DNA of 64,000 bases. It comes from Rhodobacterales bacterium HKCCE2091. GTDB lineage: Bacteria > Pseudomonadota > Alphaproteobacteria > Rhodobacterales > Rhodobacteraceae. A program made the translations under genes and the position numbers. Below are positions 7,550 through 15,673 of this stretch, in pieces. Numbering within the stretch: position 1 is the first letter of the stretch; every line of letters starts with the position of its first letter. The stretch spans positions 51,244 to 115,243 of the forward strand of contig WVSL01000012.1 in the NCBI GenBank assembly GCA_015689685.1. The letters run 5' to 3'. The notes beneath the pieces are model-generated. The model worked only from the letters and a program-made list of their open reading frames with translations. It did no database searches and had not been told where the DNA came from.

Positions 7550-10231
7550 TCAGGCCGCGCGCAGGGCGCGGGATGGCAGCCGGACGCGGAAAACCGCGCC
7601 GCCGTGGCCCGGAACATAGGACAGCCCGCCGCCGATCCGGGCCATGATCTCGCGGCTGATGGCAAGCCCGAGCCCCGCCCCCGGGGCCTCGCTGCCGGCC
7701 TCCAGCCGCGCGAATTTCTCGAAGATCAGGCTTTCCTTCTGCGGCGGGATCCCGGCGCCGTTGTCGGCGAACTCCAGCTCGATCCGCCCCGGCACGCGGC
7801 GCACCGATATCGTCAGTTCCGGCGTCTCGGCGTCGCAGTATTTCTGCGCGTTCGCGATCAGGTTGACGAAGACCTGCACCAGCCGGTCGGCATCGGTCAT
7901 CAGTTCGATGTTCTCGCTCGCCCGGTCGCGGCGGATGGCGAGCCCCTTGCCGCGCGCCAGCGCGCTCGACGCGTAGACCGCCCGGTCGATCACGTCGGCG
8001 AGCTTCACCGCGCGCTCGTTCAGCGTCACCTGCCCGCTTTCCAGCACCGACAGGTCGAGAAGATCGTCGAGGAGCCGCGTCAGCCGCCGGCTCTCGTCGT
8101 GGATGATGACCGAGAACCGCTTGCGCGCCTCGGCGTCGAGCCCGTCATCGGCCAGCAGGATCTCGGAAAACGCGCGGATCGAGGTCATCGGCGTCCGAAG
8201 CTCGTGGCTGACCTGGCTCAGGAAGGCGTCCTTCTGCACGCTCAGCTCGGTCAGCTTCTGGTTCACCTCCCTGAGCCGTGCGGCGGTCTGGGCAAGCTCC
8301 GTCGACTTCGCCTCGAGCTGGCTGGAATACTCCATCATCTGCGCGGTCTCGTCGGCCACCGCCAGAAGGTCCTGCACGCTGACGCTGGCGCCGCCGGTGA
8401 TCTGGGCGATCATCGCGTGCGCCGTCGCCGCGCCAACCGACCCGGCAAGCTCCCGCTCCAGCCGCTCCAGGAAATCCGGCGTCGGCTCGGGCAGGCCGTC
8501 CTCGCGGCCCTGCGCCTCCGCGGCCTCCCGGAACAGCCGGCCGGCGCGGCCGGTGCCGAGGATCCGCCGCGCCATCACCAGGAGATCGTCCGCCGTGCCG
8601 ACCGACCCGCGCCAGGCGGCGGGCGCCGGGGCGTGGTCGTAGACGTTGACGAACTGCGCCCCCATCAGCCGCTCCAGCGGGCTCGGGAAGGTCATCAGCG
8701 ACACGAGGATGAAGAAGAACGCGTTCAGCCCGAGCGACAGGACCATCGCGGTCAGGAGCGGGTCGGTCCCGGTCAGCCCGAACGGTGTCGCCGGGCGGAG
8801 CCAGGCCATGCCGAACGGCCCGTCGGCCAGGATCGGCTCCACCGGCAGGGCCGCCGCCGCGGCAGGCAGAAGCAGGATCCACGCCCAGATCGCGAAGCCG
8901 ACGGCGATGCCCGCCGCTGCGCCCGCCCGCGTCGCGCCGCGCCAGACCATGCCGCCGAGCAGCGCCGGCAGCACCTGGCTGACGCCGAGAAAGGCGATCA
9001 GCCCGATCGAGGCCAGCGCCTCGGACCCGCCCGACAGGCGGTAGTAGACCAGCCCGAGCGTCAGCGTGCCCGCGATCGACACCCGCCGCGCGACCAGCGC
9101 CACCTGCCGCATGTCGCCCGACATCGGGTCCTCGCCGCGGGTGAGCGCCATCCAGATCGGCACGATGATGTGGTTCGACACCATGGTCGACAGCGCCAGC
9201 GAGGCCACGATCACCATCGAGGTCGCGGCCGAGAACCCGCCGAGGAACGCCAGCAGCGCCAGCCCGCCCTGGTTCAGGTGCAGCGGAAGCGTCAGCACGA
9301 ACAGGTCCGGGTTCGATCCCGCCGGCAGCACGTTCAGCCCGACCACCGCGATCGGCAGCACGAAGAGCGACATCATCAGCAGGTAGAGCGGGAACGCCCA
9401 GGACGCGGTGGCGAGGTGGCGTTCGTCCTGGTTCTCCACCACCAGCACCTGGAACATGCGCGGCAGGCACAGGATCGCCGCCCCCGACAGGACCGTGAGG
9501 CCGAGCCAGCGCGCGCCGTTCGACGTCCAGTCCGCGATCGGGCTCTCCTCGATCCGCGCCACGATGTCCCCGGGCCCCGAGGCCACGCCCCAGACCACGA
9601 ACACACCGACCGCCACCAGCGCGAAGAGCTTCACGATGGCCTCCAGCGCGATGGCCGAGACGAGGCCCGGGTGGCGCTCGTTCACGTCGAGGCTGCGGGT
9701 CCCGAAGACGATGGTGAAAAGCGCGAGCCCGCCGGCGATCCAGACCGCCGTCAGCGCGCTGTCGGGCGCGCCGCCGGGTCCTGGCGCGGCGAAGACGCCG
9801 AAGGCCAGCGTCACCGACTGGAGCTGCAGCGCGATGTAGGGCGTGGTGCCGAGCACCGCGAGCACCGTGACCAGCGCGGCCAGCCCGCCGGACTTGCCGT
9901 AGCGGCTGGAGATCATGTCGGCGATCGAGGTGATCCGCTGCGCCCGCCCGATCCGCACCATCTTCCGCAGGAGCCAGAACCAACCGATGAACACCAGCGT
10001 CGGCCCGAGGTAGATGGTCATGTATTCCAGCCCCGTCCGCGCCGCCGACCCGACAGCGCCGAAGAAGGTCCAGGCGGTGGTGTAGATCGACAGCGACAGG
10101 GTGTAGGTGACGGGCGAGTTCAGCCAGCCCGCCTTGCCCTCCGCCGCGCGTTTCTCGGCGAGGAAGGCGATGGCGAACAGGCCCGCGACATAGAACACGC
10201 AGACCGCGACCAGCCCGTTGAAGGACAGCAT
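7550..10231 (-). CDS. Hybrid sodium:solute symporter / sensor histidine kinase
   Basis: An 893-residue membrane sensor kinase of the CrbS/MxtR type. Residues 1 to about 560 form a multi-helix sodium:solute symporter (SSS) module. A linker and a coiled coil (about 640-668) follow. The HisKA box has phosphoacceptor His676 in SHELRTPMTS, and the HATPase domain has N-box NLIANAQKY (about 790-798), DNGAGI and GAGLGLAIS. CrbS-type kinases sense or transport small carboxylates such as acetate and control acetate use in other bacteria. Start ATG 10231 overlaps the preceding stop (TGATG), and a receiver gene lies two genes upstream in the same unit. The ligand is an inference from family. Confidence 0.9.
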   Translation of the reverse strand: MLSFNGLVAVCVFYVAGLFAIAFLAEKRAAEGKAGWLNSPVTYTLSLSIYTTAWTFFGAVGSAARTGLEYMTIYLGPTLVFIGWFWLLRKMVRIGRAQRITSIADMISSRYGKSGGLAALVTVLAVLGTTPYIALQLQSVTLAFGVFAAPGPGGAPDSALTAVWIAGGLALFTIVFGTRSLDVNERHPGLVSAIALEAIVKLFALVAVGVFVVWGVASGPGDIVARIEESPIADWTSNGARWLGLTVLSGAAILCLPRMFQVLVVENQDERHLATASWAFPLYLLMMSLFVLPIAVVGLNVLPAGSNPDLFVLTLPLHLNQGGLALLAFLGGFSAATSMVIVASLALSTMVSNHIIVPIWMALTRGEDPMSGDMRQVALVARRVSIAGTLTLGLVYYRLSGGSEALASIGLIAFLGVSQVLPALLGGMVWRGATRAGAAAGIAVGFAIWAWILLLPAAAAALPVEPILADGPFGMAWLRPATPFGLTGTDPLLTAMVLSLGLNAFFFILVSLMTFPSPLERLMGAQFVNVYDHAPAPAAWRGSVGTADDLLVMARRILGTGRAGRLFREAAEAQGREDGLPEPTPDFLERLERELAGSVGAATAHAMIAQITGGASVSVQDLLAVADETAQMMEYSSQLEAKSTELAQTAARLREVNQKLTELSVQKDAFLSQVSHELRTPMTSIRAFSEILLADDGLDAEARKRFSVIIHDESRRLTRLLDDLLDLSVLESGQVTLNERAVKLADVIDRAVYASSALARGKGLAIRRDRASENIELMTDADRLVQVFVNLIANAQKYCDAETPELTISVRRVPGRIELEFADNGAGIPPQKESLIFEKFARLEAGSEAPGAGLGLAISREIMARIGGGLSYVPGHGGAVFRVRLPSRALRAA

Positions 10232-10629
10232 CAGCCGGCCTCGTCCGGCGGCCGCCGCCGCATCAGCGCGCGCGACAGCGCGGCGGCGAGGCAGATCAGC
10301 CCGAACCAGACCGTGATGAAGTAGATCAGCCAGCCGCTGGTGCCGCCGCCGATGCCGGTCTCGGTGGTCAGGATCGCGACCGGGCCGAAGAACAGGAACG
10401 CGCCGAGCACCGGCACCAGCCGCGCCGCGTCCTCCAGCCGGTAGCGGCGATAGGTGTGCCGTTCGAGAAACCGCCGCCGCCGACCCTGCACCGGGTCGTC
10501 CGCCGCGCGGGCGGCCGGCGGGGTGGCACCCGCGGCGATCGGGGTCATGCCGGCGTCACCCGTGGGCGCGCCCGGCGCCGGTTCCCCGCCGCCGCCGCCG
10601 CCACCTCCGTCACCGCCGGGGCCGGTCAC
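10231..10629 (-). CDS. Small two-helix membrane protein of the sensor operon
   Basis: About 132 residues if GTG 10629 is used; that start overlaps the receiver stop as GTGA. ATG 10548 would give 105 residues and omit a Gly/Pro-rich N-terminus. The conserved-looking part has a basic stretch RRRRFLERHTYRRYR, then two membrane helices separated by a Gly-rich loop (TETGIGGGTSG) and a basic C-terminus. It is locked between the receiver and the symporter-kinase by overlaps on both sides. A small subunit or modulator of the SSS sensor is plausible, but no function is recognisable. Confidence 0.7.
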   Translation of the reverse strand: MTGPGGDGGGGGGGGEPAPGAPTGDAGMTPIAAGATPPAARAADDPVQGRRRRFLERHTYRRYRLEDAARLVPVLGAFLFFGPVAILTTETGIGGGTSGWLIYFITVWFGLICLAAALSRALMRRRPPDEAG

Positions 10630-11015
10630 ACCGCGCCCCCGCCCTGCCCCGCACCCTCCGCCAGCAGGCCGCGCACGGTCTCGACCAGCTCGGCGTTGGA
10701 AAACGGCTTGGTCAGGAACGCATCCGCGCCGAGCGCCATCGCGGTTTCCCGGTCCCGCGACTGGCCCTTGGCGGTCAGCATCAGCACCGGCAGCGTCCGG
10801 GTCTCGTCGGCGGCGCGCAGGTCGCGCAGGATGTCGAACCCCGACCGCCCGGGCAGCATCACGTCCAGTACCACCACGTCCGGCCGCACCCGCGCGACCT
10901 CGGACAGGGCGGTGGCTCCGGTGCCGTGGGCCATCACCTCCCACCCGTCGCGGGACAGGATGAAGCGGATCGCTTCCAGGATGTTCGCCTCGTCTTCGAC
11001 AAGCAGGACACGCAT
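10626..11015 (-). CDS. Receiver-only response regulator (CheY-like)
   Basis: A 129-residue single receiver domain. The phosphorylation pocket is intact: Glu7 and Asp8 (LLVEDEA), phosphoacceptor Asp51 (VVVLDVMLPG), Thr81 (LMLTAKG) and Lys103 (FLTKPFSN). There is no DNA-binding or enzymatic output domain; after the receiver only a short Gly-rich tail remains. It is the first gene of the unit with the small membrane protein and the SSS-type kinase, so it is the probable phosphotransfer partner of that kinase. This contrasts with CrbR partners of CrbS kinases, which carry a helix-turn-helix. Confidence 0.93.
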   Translation of the reverse strand: MRVLLVEDEANILEAIRFILSRDGWEVMAHGTGATALSEVARVRPDVVVLDVMLPGRSGFDILRDLRAADETRTLPVLMLTAKGQSRDRETAMALGADAFLTKPFSNAELVETVRGLLAEGAGQGGGAV

Positions 11016-11090
11016 GACGCCCGGTTCTCCTCCACCCGTGCGGCTTGGGCTGAGGATGCCGGGTTTTGCCGACCTGTCAACGTGCGCGGT

Positions 11091-11768
11091 TCAGGGAACG
11101 AGTTGCAGCCCGTCCGGCGGCTGAAGCTCGAACCGCTGCGGCAGGTCGGGGGACGGCAGGAACTCGGGCACGTCGAAGTCGAACGGCGCGTCCTGCACCG
11201 CCTGCTGCAACGTCTGGTACTGCTGCTGGTAGGCCGTGGCGGCGGCGAGCGTCCGGTCGAGTTCCACCGAAAGCTCCCGGTTGGCCGCCACCAGCTCCGA
11301 GTTCTCCCGCCGCAGCGCCGTCACCGCCTGCGATGCCGCGTTGCTCGCCACCAGTTCCGCCCGCAGGTCGGCCTGCAGCGCCTCCGCCTCCTCCAGCGCC
11401 GACACGAGCTGCGCGTTCTCCACCCGCAGCGCGGCCAGCGCCGCGAGATCGGCCTCGATGTCGGTCGAGCTCGCGAAGATGTCCGCGTAGCGCGTCTCCA
11501 CCTCCTCCAACTGCACCGACAGCGCGCGCGCCTCGGCCTCCGCCCGGTCGGCGCGCTCGGCGGCCATGACGGCCTCCTCCATCTGCTGATCGACCGCCGA
11601 CATCGCGACGCCCCGCTCCTGCCACGCGACCATCGCCGCGATGCCGAGCCCGACCGCGCCCGCGACCGTCAGGAGGCCCATGACGGTCCCGACCAGCCGC
11701 CGCCGCCGCGCCTGCTCCGCCCGCGCCTCGGCCGTGAACACCGCCGTCTCCAGCCCCGCCTCGGACAT
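11091..11768 (-). CDS. Bitopic coiled-coil protein of unknown function
   Basis: 225 residues from ATG 11768, which lies one base after the stop of the upstream membrane protein. A short N-terminal segment with basic residues (QARRRR, about 20-25) precedes one membrane helix (about 26-48). A long Ala/Glu/Leu heptad-rich coiled coil (about 60-195) and a Pro-rich tail (FLPSPDLPQRFELQPPDG) follow. The positive-inside rule suggests the N-terminus is cytoplasmic and the coiled coil periplasmic. I do not recognise the family. It forms a two-gene unit with the small membrane protein upstream and is about 75 bp from the receiver gene. Confidence 0.75.
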   Translation of the reverse strand: MSEAGLETAVFTAEARAEQARRRRLVGTVMGLLTVAGAVGLGIAAMVAWQERGVAMSAVDQQMEEAVMAAERADRAEAEARALSVQLEEVETRYADIFASSTDIEADLAALAALRVENAQLVSALEEAEALQADLRAELVASNAASQAVTALRRENSELVAANRELSVELDRTLAAATAYQQQYQTLQQAVQDAPFDFDVPEFLPSPDLPQRFELQPPDGLQLVP

Positions 11769-11769
11769 C

Positions 11770-12138
11770 TCAGCTCCCTCCCAACCAGTCGAAGACGCCT
11801 TTCCGGACATCGGCCAGCATGGCATTCGGCGGCGGCCCGAGCGCGCTTTCGTACAGCTTCTGCCATTCCCGCCCGAGGTTCACCTCGTCCCGCAGCGCCA
11901 ACAGCTTGGTGCCGAACACGCCGCCGATCCCGAACACGACCAGCGACGAGGACCACTTCACCATCTGCGCCACGAACTCCCCGCCGGACTCGCCGAAGGT
12001 CCGCCACAGGAACACGAACAGCCCCGCCCCCGCGACCACGGACAGCAGGCCTATGACGGCGTGAAACCAGATGTCGCGGTCGCAGCGGGACAGCTTGCGC
12101 GCGATGGCGGGGGACAGGATGTCGGATGCGGACGGCAT
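11770..12138 (-). CDS. Small membrane protein, unknown function
   Basis: 122 residues from ATG 12138; the frame also allows a TTG start at 12159. Two hydrophobic segments are visible (about residues 28-50 and 66-88), with an amphipathic region rich in charged residues after them (REWQKLYESALGPPP). It is immediately followed by the coiled-coil gene with a one-base gap, so the two products are probably made together and may form a complex. No known family recognised. Confidence 0.7.
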   Translation of the reverse strand: MPSASDILSPAIARKLSRCDRDIWFHAVIGLLSVVAGAGLFVFLWRTFGESGGEFVAQMVKWSSSLVVFGIGGVFGTKLLALRDEVNLGREWQKLYESALGPPPNAMLADVRKGVFDWLGGS

Positions 12139-12193
12139 GGCGAAATGCACGCGCCTCAAATCAGGATGACGAATGATCCCGCCGAAATCGCGG

Positions 12194-12213
12194 GGCTTTC
12201 AAATGCGAAAGCC
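12194..12213 (-). terminator. Candidate hairpin terminator downstream of the ScfR-type gene
   Basis: GGCTTTC (12194-12200) and GAAAGCC (12207-12213) form a perfect 7-bp stem with a 6-base loop in the gap after the regulator. No strong T-tract follows on the minus strand, so it is a weak terminator candidate. Confidence 0.35.
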
Positions 12214-12230
12214 AGTCTAGACGAAAACGC

Positions 12231-13541
12231 TCAACCTGCCAAGTTCGGCCGCCGCCGCGCCGTGCAGGCCTCGCGGGAACAGAGCGCGCAGCCCGGCCCG
12301 ACCGGCTCCGCCCGTCCCTCGCCGCTGCCCGCGTCGCGCATCAGCATCGTCGCCCGCATCGCCGGCGGCCCGGCCGAGGGCGGGCCCGGCTGGCTCACCG
12401 ACCAGGTCGCGAAGCGGCCCCCGTCCGGCATCTCGATCCCGGCCCGCTCCGGCATCAGCGGCCGCCCGAAGGCCCGGTAGATCGGCCAGAGCGGGCAGCC
12501 GGGGGCGAAGCGCGGCACCGTGAACCCGGCCAGCCGCCGCCGCCGCAGGACCGCGCCCGCCGCGTCCACCACCGCCAGCCCGAAATCCGGCACCCCGGTC
12601 TCGGGCGGCAGGCTGGCGAGCCGGCGCAGGACCAGCGCGGGATCGCCGGGGGCGAGCGGCCACAGCGCCTCGGGCTCGAACCCGGCCTCCGCCGCCCGGC
12701 CCGCGAAATCCGCCAGCGGCAGGCGGGCGGCGTCGGCGGCGTAGTCGGTCAGCGCAGCGACGGCGAGCGCGCGGGTCGGCCCGTCCTCCATCCCCTCGGT
12801 CCGTGACAGGACCGGCGCGATGCCCTCGGCCCCCGCGGCCTCGATCTCGGGGAAGTGGTGCCCGGCGATGTCGAACAGCGCCTCGACGGTCTCCTCCGGC
12901 GTCGATACCGCGGCCGGCCCGCCGCCGGGGCCCGGCTCGAAATGCTGGATCAGCCCGGTGGCGCGCGCCGACAGACGCTCCGCCTCCTCGTGGAGGTTGC
13001 GGTGGAACCGCGCGCGCCATTGCGGGTCCAGCCCGTCGTCCTCGGCCAGGATCGCGGCGGTCGAACGGATCGCGGCCACCGTCGACAGCACCTCGTGCAT
13101 CGCCTCGGCCAGCACCGGGTCGTGGCTCAGCCGGTCGCGCAGGGCGTCGGTCAGCGCCTCCAGCGCCGCGATCCGGCGGTGCTGTCCTGCGATCGTCCGC
13201 GCCCACCCAGGGAACCGCCCGACGAAGGCGTCGATCCGGTCGGTCTCGGGCCGCGCGGCGGGGCCGGACTGGGCCGCGGCGGCCGCCTGCAACGTCTCGA
13301 AAACCGAGGCCTCCGCGCCCTCCGACAACGCACCCGGCTCAAGCCCGAGCGCGCGGGCAATGTCGATCAGGAGCTTGCCGCCGATCCGCCGCTTGTTGTG
13401 TTCGATCAGGTTCAGGTAGGACGCGCTGATCCCGACCTCTCGCGCGAGATCGCCTTGCCGCCGCCCGAGCGCCATCCGCCGTTCGCGGATCCGGCTGCCG
13501 GTCAGCGCGGCGCGGCGATCTGCTGCAGGGGTGACGGACAT
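12231..13541 (-). CDS. XRE-family short-chain fatty acyl-responsive regulator (ScfR type)
   Basis: A 436-residue transcription factor. An XRE helix-turn-helix lies at residues 16-68, with the recognition region GISASYLNLIEHNKRRIG. A long C-terminal ScfR-type (DUF2083) domain follows. It ends with the characteristic cysteine cluster GCALCSREAC (Cys418, Cys421, Cys426), which may bind a metal or sense redox state. Relatives such as RamB control acetate and propionate metabolism genes, in some cases in response to acyl-CoA levels. It is a separate transcription unit about 1.2 kb upstream of the CrbS-like sensor module; a shared link to short fatty acids is suggestive only. Confidence 0.85.
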   Translation of the reverse strand: MSVTPAADRRAALTGSRIRERRMALGRRQGDLAREVGISASYLNLIEHNKRRIGGKLLIDIARALGLEPGALSEGAEASVFETLQAAAAAQSGPAARPETDRIDAFVGRFPGWARTIAGQHRRIAALEALTDALRDRLSHDPVLAEAMHEVLSTVAAIRSTAAILAEDDGLDPQWRARFHRNLHEEAERLSARATGLIQHFEPGPGGGPAAVSTPEETVEALFDIAGHHFPEIEAAGAEGIAPVLSRTEGMEDGPTRALAVAALTDYAADAARLPLADFAGRAAEAGFEPEALWPLAPGDPALVLRRLASLPPETGVPDFGLAVVDAAGAVLRRRRLAGFTVPRFAPGCPLWPIYRAFGRPLMPERAGIEMPDGGRFATWSVSQPGPPSAGPPAMRATMLMRDAGSGEGRAEPVGPGCALCSREACTARRRPNLAG

Positions 13542-13757
13542 GGGCGGCCTCGGGATGTGTCACCGTCCTCTTTACCGGTATTGCACGCGATCTCAAAGGA
13601 TTGCAGGGGGCCGCGCCCGTGGGCCGCGGGACTTGCTGGACATTCGGCTCGAATGCCGCGCAGAGGCGCCCCGCGCTTAACGCTCCCGAAACCTGTGCTC
13701 AACTATAGAATCGGATCGGGTCGGGGCAGGATCATTTGGGTGAGTGGAGTCAGCGGA

Positions 13758-14414
13758 ATGTTCACCACGCCGCCAATCTTCATCGCACCGGCACTGCCGG
13801 TGGAACGTCCGCAGAAAGTGGTCGAGTTGCAGCCGGTCGACCGGACCGAAGGGACCGGCGTGGGCAACGACGGGGGCGGCCGGTTCGGCGGGTCCGAAGC
13901 GGCGGTCGAGGCGCAGGTGCGCCGTCTCATCAGGTCCCACCACGAAATCGAATGGCCCGGCTTCCTGCCGCTCGACACGCGCGAGGTCGGCGATTCCGAC
14001 GAGATCGACCCGATGCGCCCGACCGCGCGGATGCCCGAACCGATCGTCACGCTCGACCAGATGCGCGACGGCACCGCCGATCCCGTCCCCGCGATCGACC
14101 CGCCGCCGGAACCGGAGGGCGAAGCCGGCCTGTCCGGCGACGCGCAGGACGCGACCGAAACCGGGCTGACGCTCCAGGGCCAGGCCCCGGTGCCCGGCGC
14201 GCCGGAAGACCCGGGCGACACCGCGATGACGGGCCCGGGCGCCCCGTCGCAAGCGACCGGCGGCCCCGGCAGGGATGCCGGCGGTCCGCGCGCGCCCGAT
14301 CAGCCCACGCCCTGGGGGCCGACCGGCAAGGCGGCCGAACCGCCCGCCCGCACCGCGACCGCCCCCGACGTCCCCGACCCGCCGCCGCCCGGCCGCTACG
14401 ACCTCCGCCGCTGA
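13758..14414 (+). CDS. Hypothetical proline-rich acidic protein
   Basis: 218 residues from ATG 13758 with GGAG about nine bases upstream; GTG 13740 is an in-frame alternative. The N-terminal half (1-100) looks folded, with a conserved-looking segment EWPGFLPLDTREVGD. The C-terminal half is low-complexity Pro/Gly/Ala/Asp-rich and probably disordered. No signal peptide or membrane helix is evident. Divergent from the ScfR-type regulator with a 216-bp intergenic region that should hold both promoters. No family recognised; the skewed composition of the tail lowers confidence in function but not in coding. Confidence 0.65.
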   Translation: MFTTPPIFIAPALPVERPQKVVELQPVDRTEGTGVGNDGGGRFGGSEAAVEAQVRRLIRSHHEIEWPGFLPLDTREVGDSDEIDPMRPTARMPEPIVTLDQMRDGTADPVPAIDPPPEPEGEAGLSGDAQDATETGLTLQGQAPVPGAPEDPGDTAMTGPGAPSQATGGPGRDAGGPRAPDQPTPWGPTGKAAEPPARTATAPDVPDPPPPGRYDLRR

Positions 14415-14606
14415 CGACCGGCGCGGGACGGCAAGGCGCCCTCGCCCTCCGGCATCGCGGACAAGGATCCCGGATCCCGCGCGCGCGTGCGGTTGACCCG
14501 CCCCGCTGCGCCCCACCTTTCCGCGCCGCACCCCGCGCGACGACGCCGCAGACCGCACGCAGTCCCCACAGATGAATCCGCCGCGAGATCGGCGCACCGT
14601 CCCCCG
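14415..14606. other. Gene-free stretch between convergent genes
   Basis: Lies between the proline-rich hypothetical gene (+) and the terminator of the pyrimidine operon (-). A small direct repeat (GGATCCC twice, near 14466-14479) is visible. I see no supportable gene or RNA. Confidence 0.5.
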
Positions 14607-14615
14607 GAAAAGGCA

Positions 14616-14644
14616 GCGGCCCCGGAGGGAACCCCCGGGGCCGC
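14616..14644 (-). terminator. Intrinsic terminator of the pyrimidine operon
   Basis: A perfect 10-bp GC-rich stem is formed by GCGGCCCCGG (14616-14625) and CCGGGGCCGC (14635-14644). On the minus strand it lies 19 bp after the substrate-binding protein stop and is followed by GCTGCCTTTTCC, which gives a short U-run. This is the expected geometry for a rho-independent terminator. Confidence 0.75.
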
Positions 14645-14663
14645 CGAACCGCTCAGGGCGCGG

Positions 14664-15647
14664 TTACTGCGACAGCGCCGCGTCGGTGATGTCGTGGGTG
14701 AAGGCGCCGGTCGGCTCCTCCGTGATCACCGCGTCGCCACCGGCCAGCAGCGTGTCGACCGTGCGCTGGTAGGACGCCTCGTCCAGCGCCCCGCCGCCCG
14801 CGTCGATCAGGAGCGCGATCTCGCCCATCATGCGAAGCTGGTGCTCCTCGGTCTGGGCGCCGGTCTCGTCGTAGTCGAGCACGATCATCGCCGCCTCGTC
14901 CGGGTTCTCCGCGGCCCATTCCCAGCCCCGCTGCGAGGCCCGCACGAAGCGCACCATCTTGTCGGCGAAGGCCGGGTCCTCGAGGTTCTCCTCAAGCACC
15001 CAGAGCCCGTCCTCCAGCGTGTCGACCCCGTAGTCGGAATACCGGAAGTTGACGATCTCGTCCTCCGAGATGCCGGCGTCGATGATCTGCCAGTACTCGT
15101 TGTAGGTCATGGTCGAGATGCAGTCCGCCTGCCGCTGCAGGAGCGGGTCGACGTTGAAGCCCGCCTGCACCAGCGTCACGCCCCCCTCGGACCCGTCGAC
15201 CGGGATGCCGAGCTGGTTCATCCAGCCGAGGAACGTGTACTCGTTACCGAAAAACCAGTGCGCGACGGTGTGGCCGGCCAGGTCCTCCGGGCTCCCGATG
15301 CCGCTGTCGGCCCAGCAGGTGAGCTGCAGGCCCGACCGCACGAAGGGCTGGTAGATGTTCACCACCGGCAGGCCGCGTTCCCGCGCCGCCAGCGCCGACG
15401 GCATCCAGTTCAGCATCGCGTCGGCCCCGCCACCCGCCAGCACCTGCGGCGGCGCGATGTCCGGGCCGCCGGGCTGGATCGTCACGTCCAGGTTCTCTTC
15501 CTCGTAATAGCCGTTCTCCAGCGCGACGTAGTAGCCGGCGAACTGCGCCTGGGTGACCCATTGCAGCTGCAACGTCACCTCGTCCTGTGCTTGCGCCGCC
15601 CCGGCCCCAAGGCCCAGGGCAACCGCCCCCATCAGCACTTTCTTCAT
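14664..15647 (-). CDS. ABC transporter substrate-binding protein, NMT1/THI5-like (probable pyrimidine import)
   Basis: 327 residues from ATG 15647 with a strong Shine-Dalgarno (AGGAGGACC). A signal peptide ends at about residue 20 (AQAQ). The mature part is a periplasmic binding protein of the NMT1/THI5 (ThiY/SsuA) class, with the fold-typical start VTLQLQWVTQAQFAGYYVA and a GGGADAMLNW segment at the ligand cleft. Family members bind pyrimidine precursors, sulfonates or nitrate. It is the last gene of the minus-strand run that also encodes dihydropyrimidinase and an N-carbamoyl hydrolase, so a pyrimidine ligand is the best inference. Confidence 0.85.
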   Translation of the reverse strand: MKKVLMGAVALGLGAGAAQAQDEVTLQLQWVTQAQFAGYYVALENGYYEEENLDVTIQPGGPDIAPPQVLAGGGADAMLNWMPSALAARERGLPVVNIYQPFVRSGLQLTCWADSGIGSPEDLAGHTVAHWFFGNEYTFLGWMNQLGIPVDGSEGGVTLVQAGFNVDPLLQRQADCISTMTYNEYWQIIDAGISEDEIVNFRYSDYGVDTLEDGLWVLEENLEDPAFADKMVRFVRASQRGWEWAAENPDEAAMIVLDYDETGAQTEEHQLRMMGEIALLIDAGGGALDEASYQRTVDTLLAGGDAVITEEPTGAFTHDITDAALSQ

Positions 15648-15673
15648 CTTTGGTCCTCCTGTCGGTCCACTTG

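Noticed and set aside
6701..10324. Open frame of about 1200 codons on the plus strand opposite the FliM-like and kinase genes
   Set aside because: Composition is Arg/His/Asp-rich without motifs; the minus-strand frames carry clear FliM/SPOA, SSS and histidine kinase motifs.
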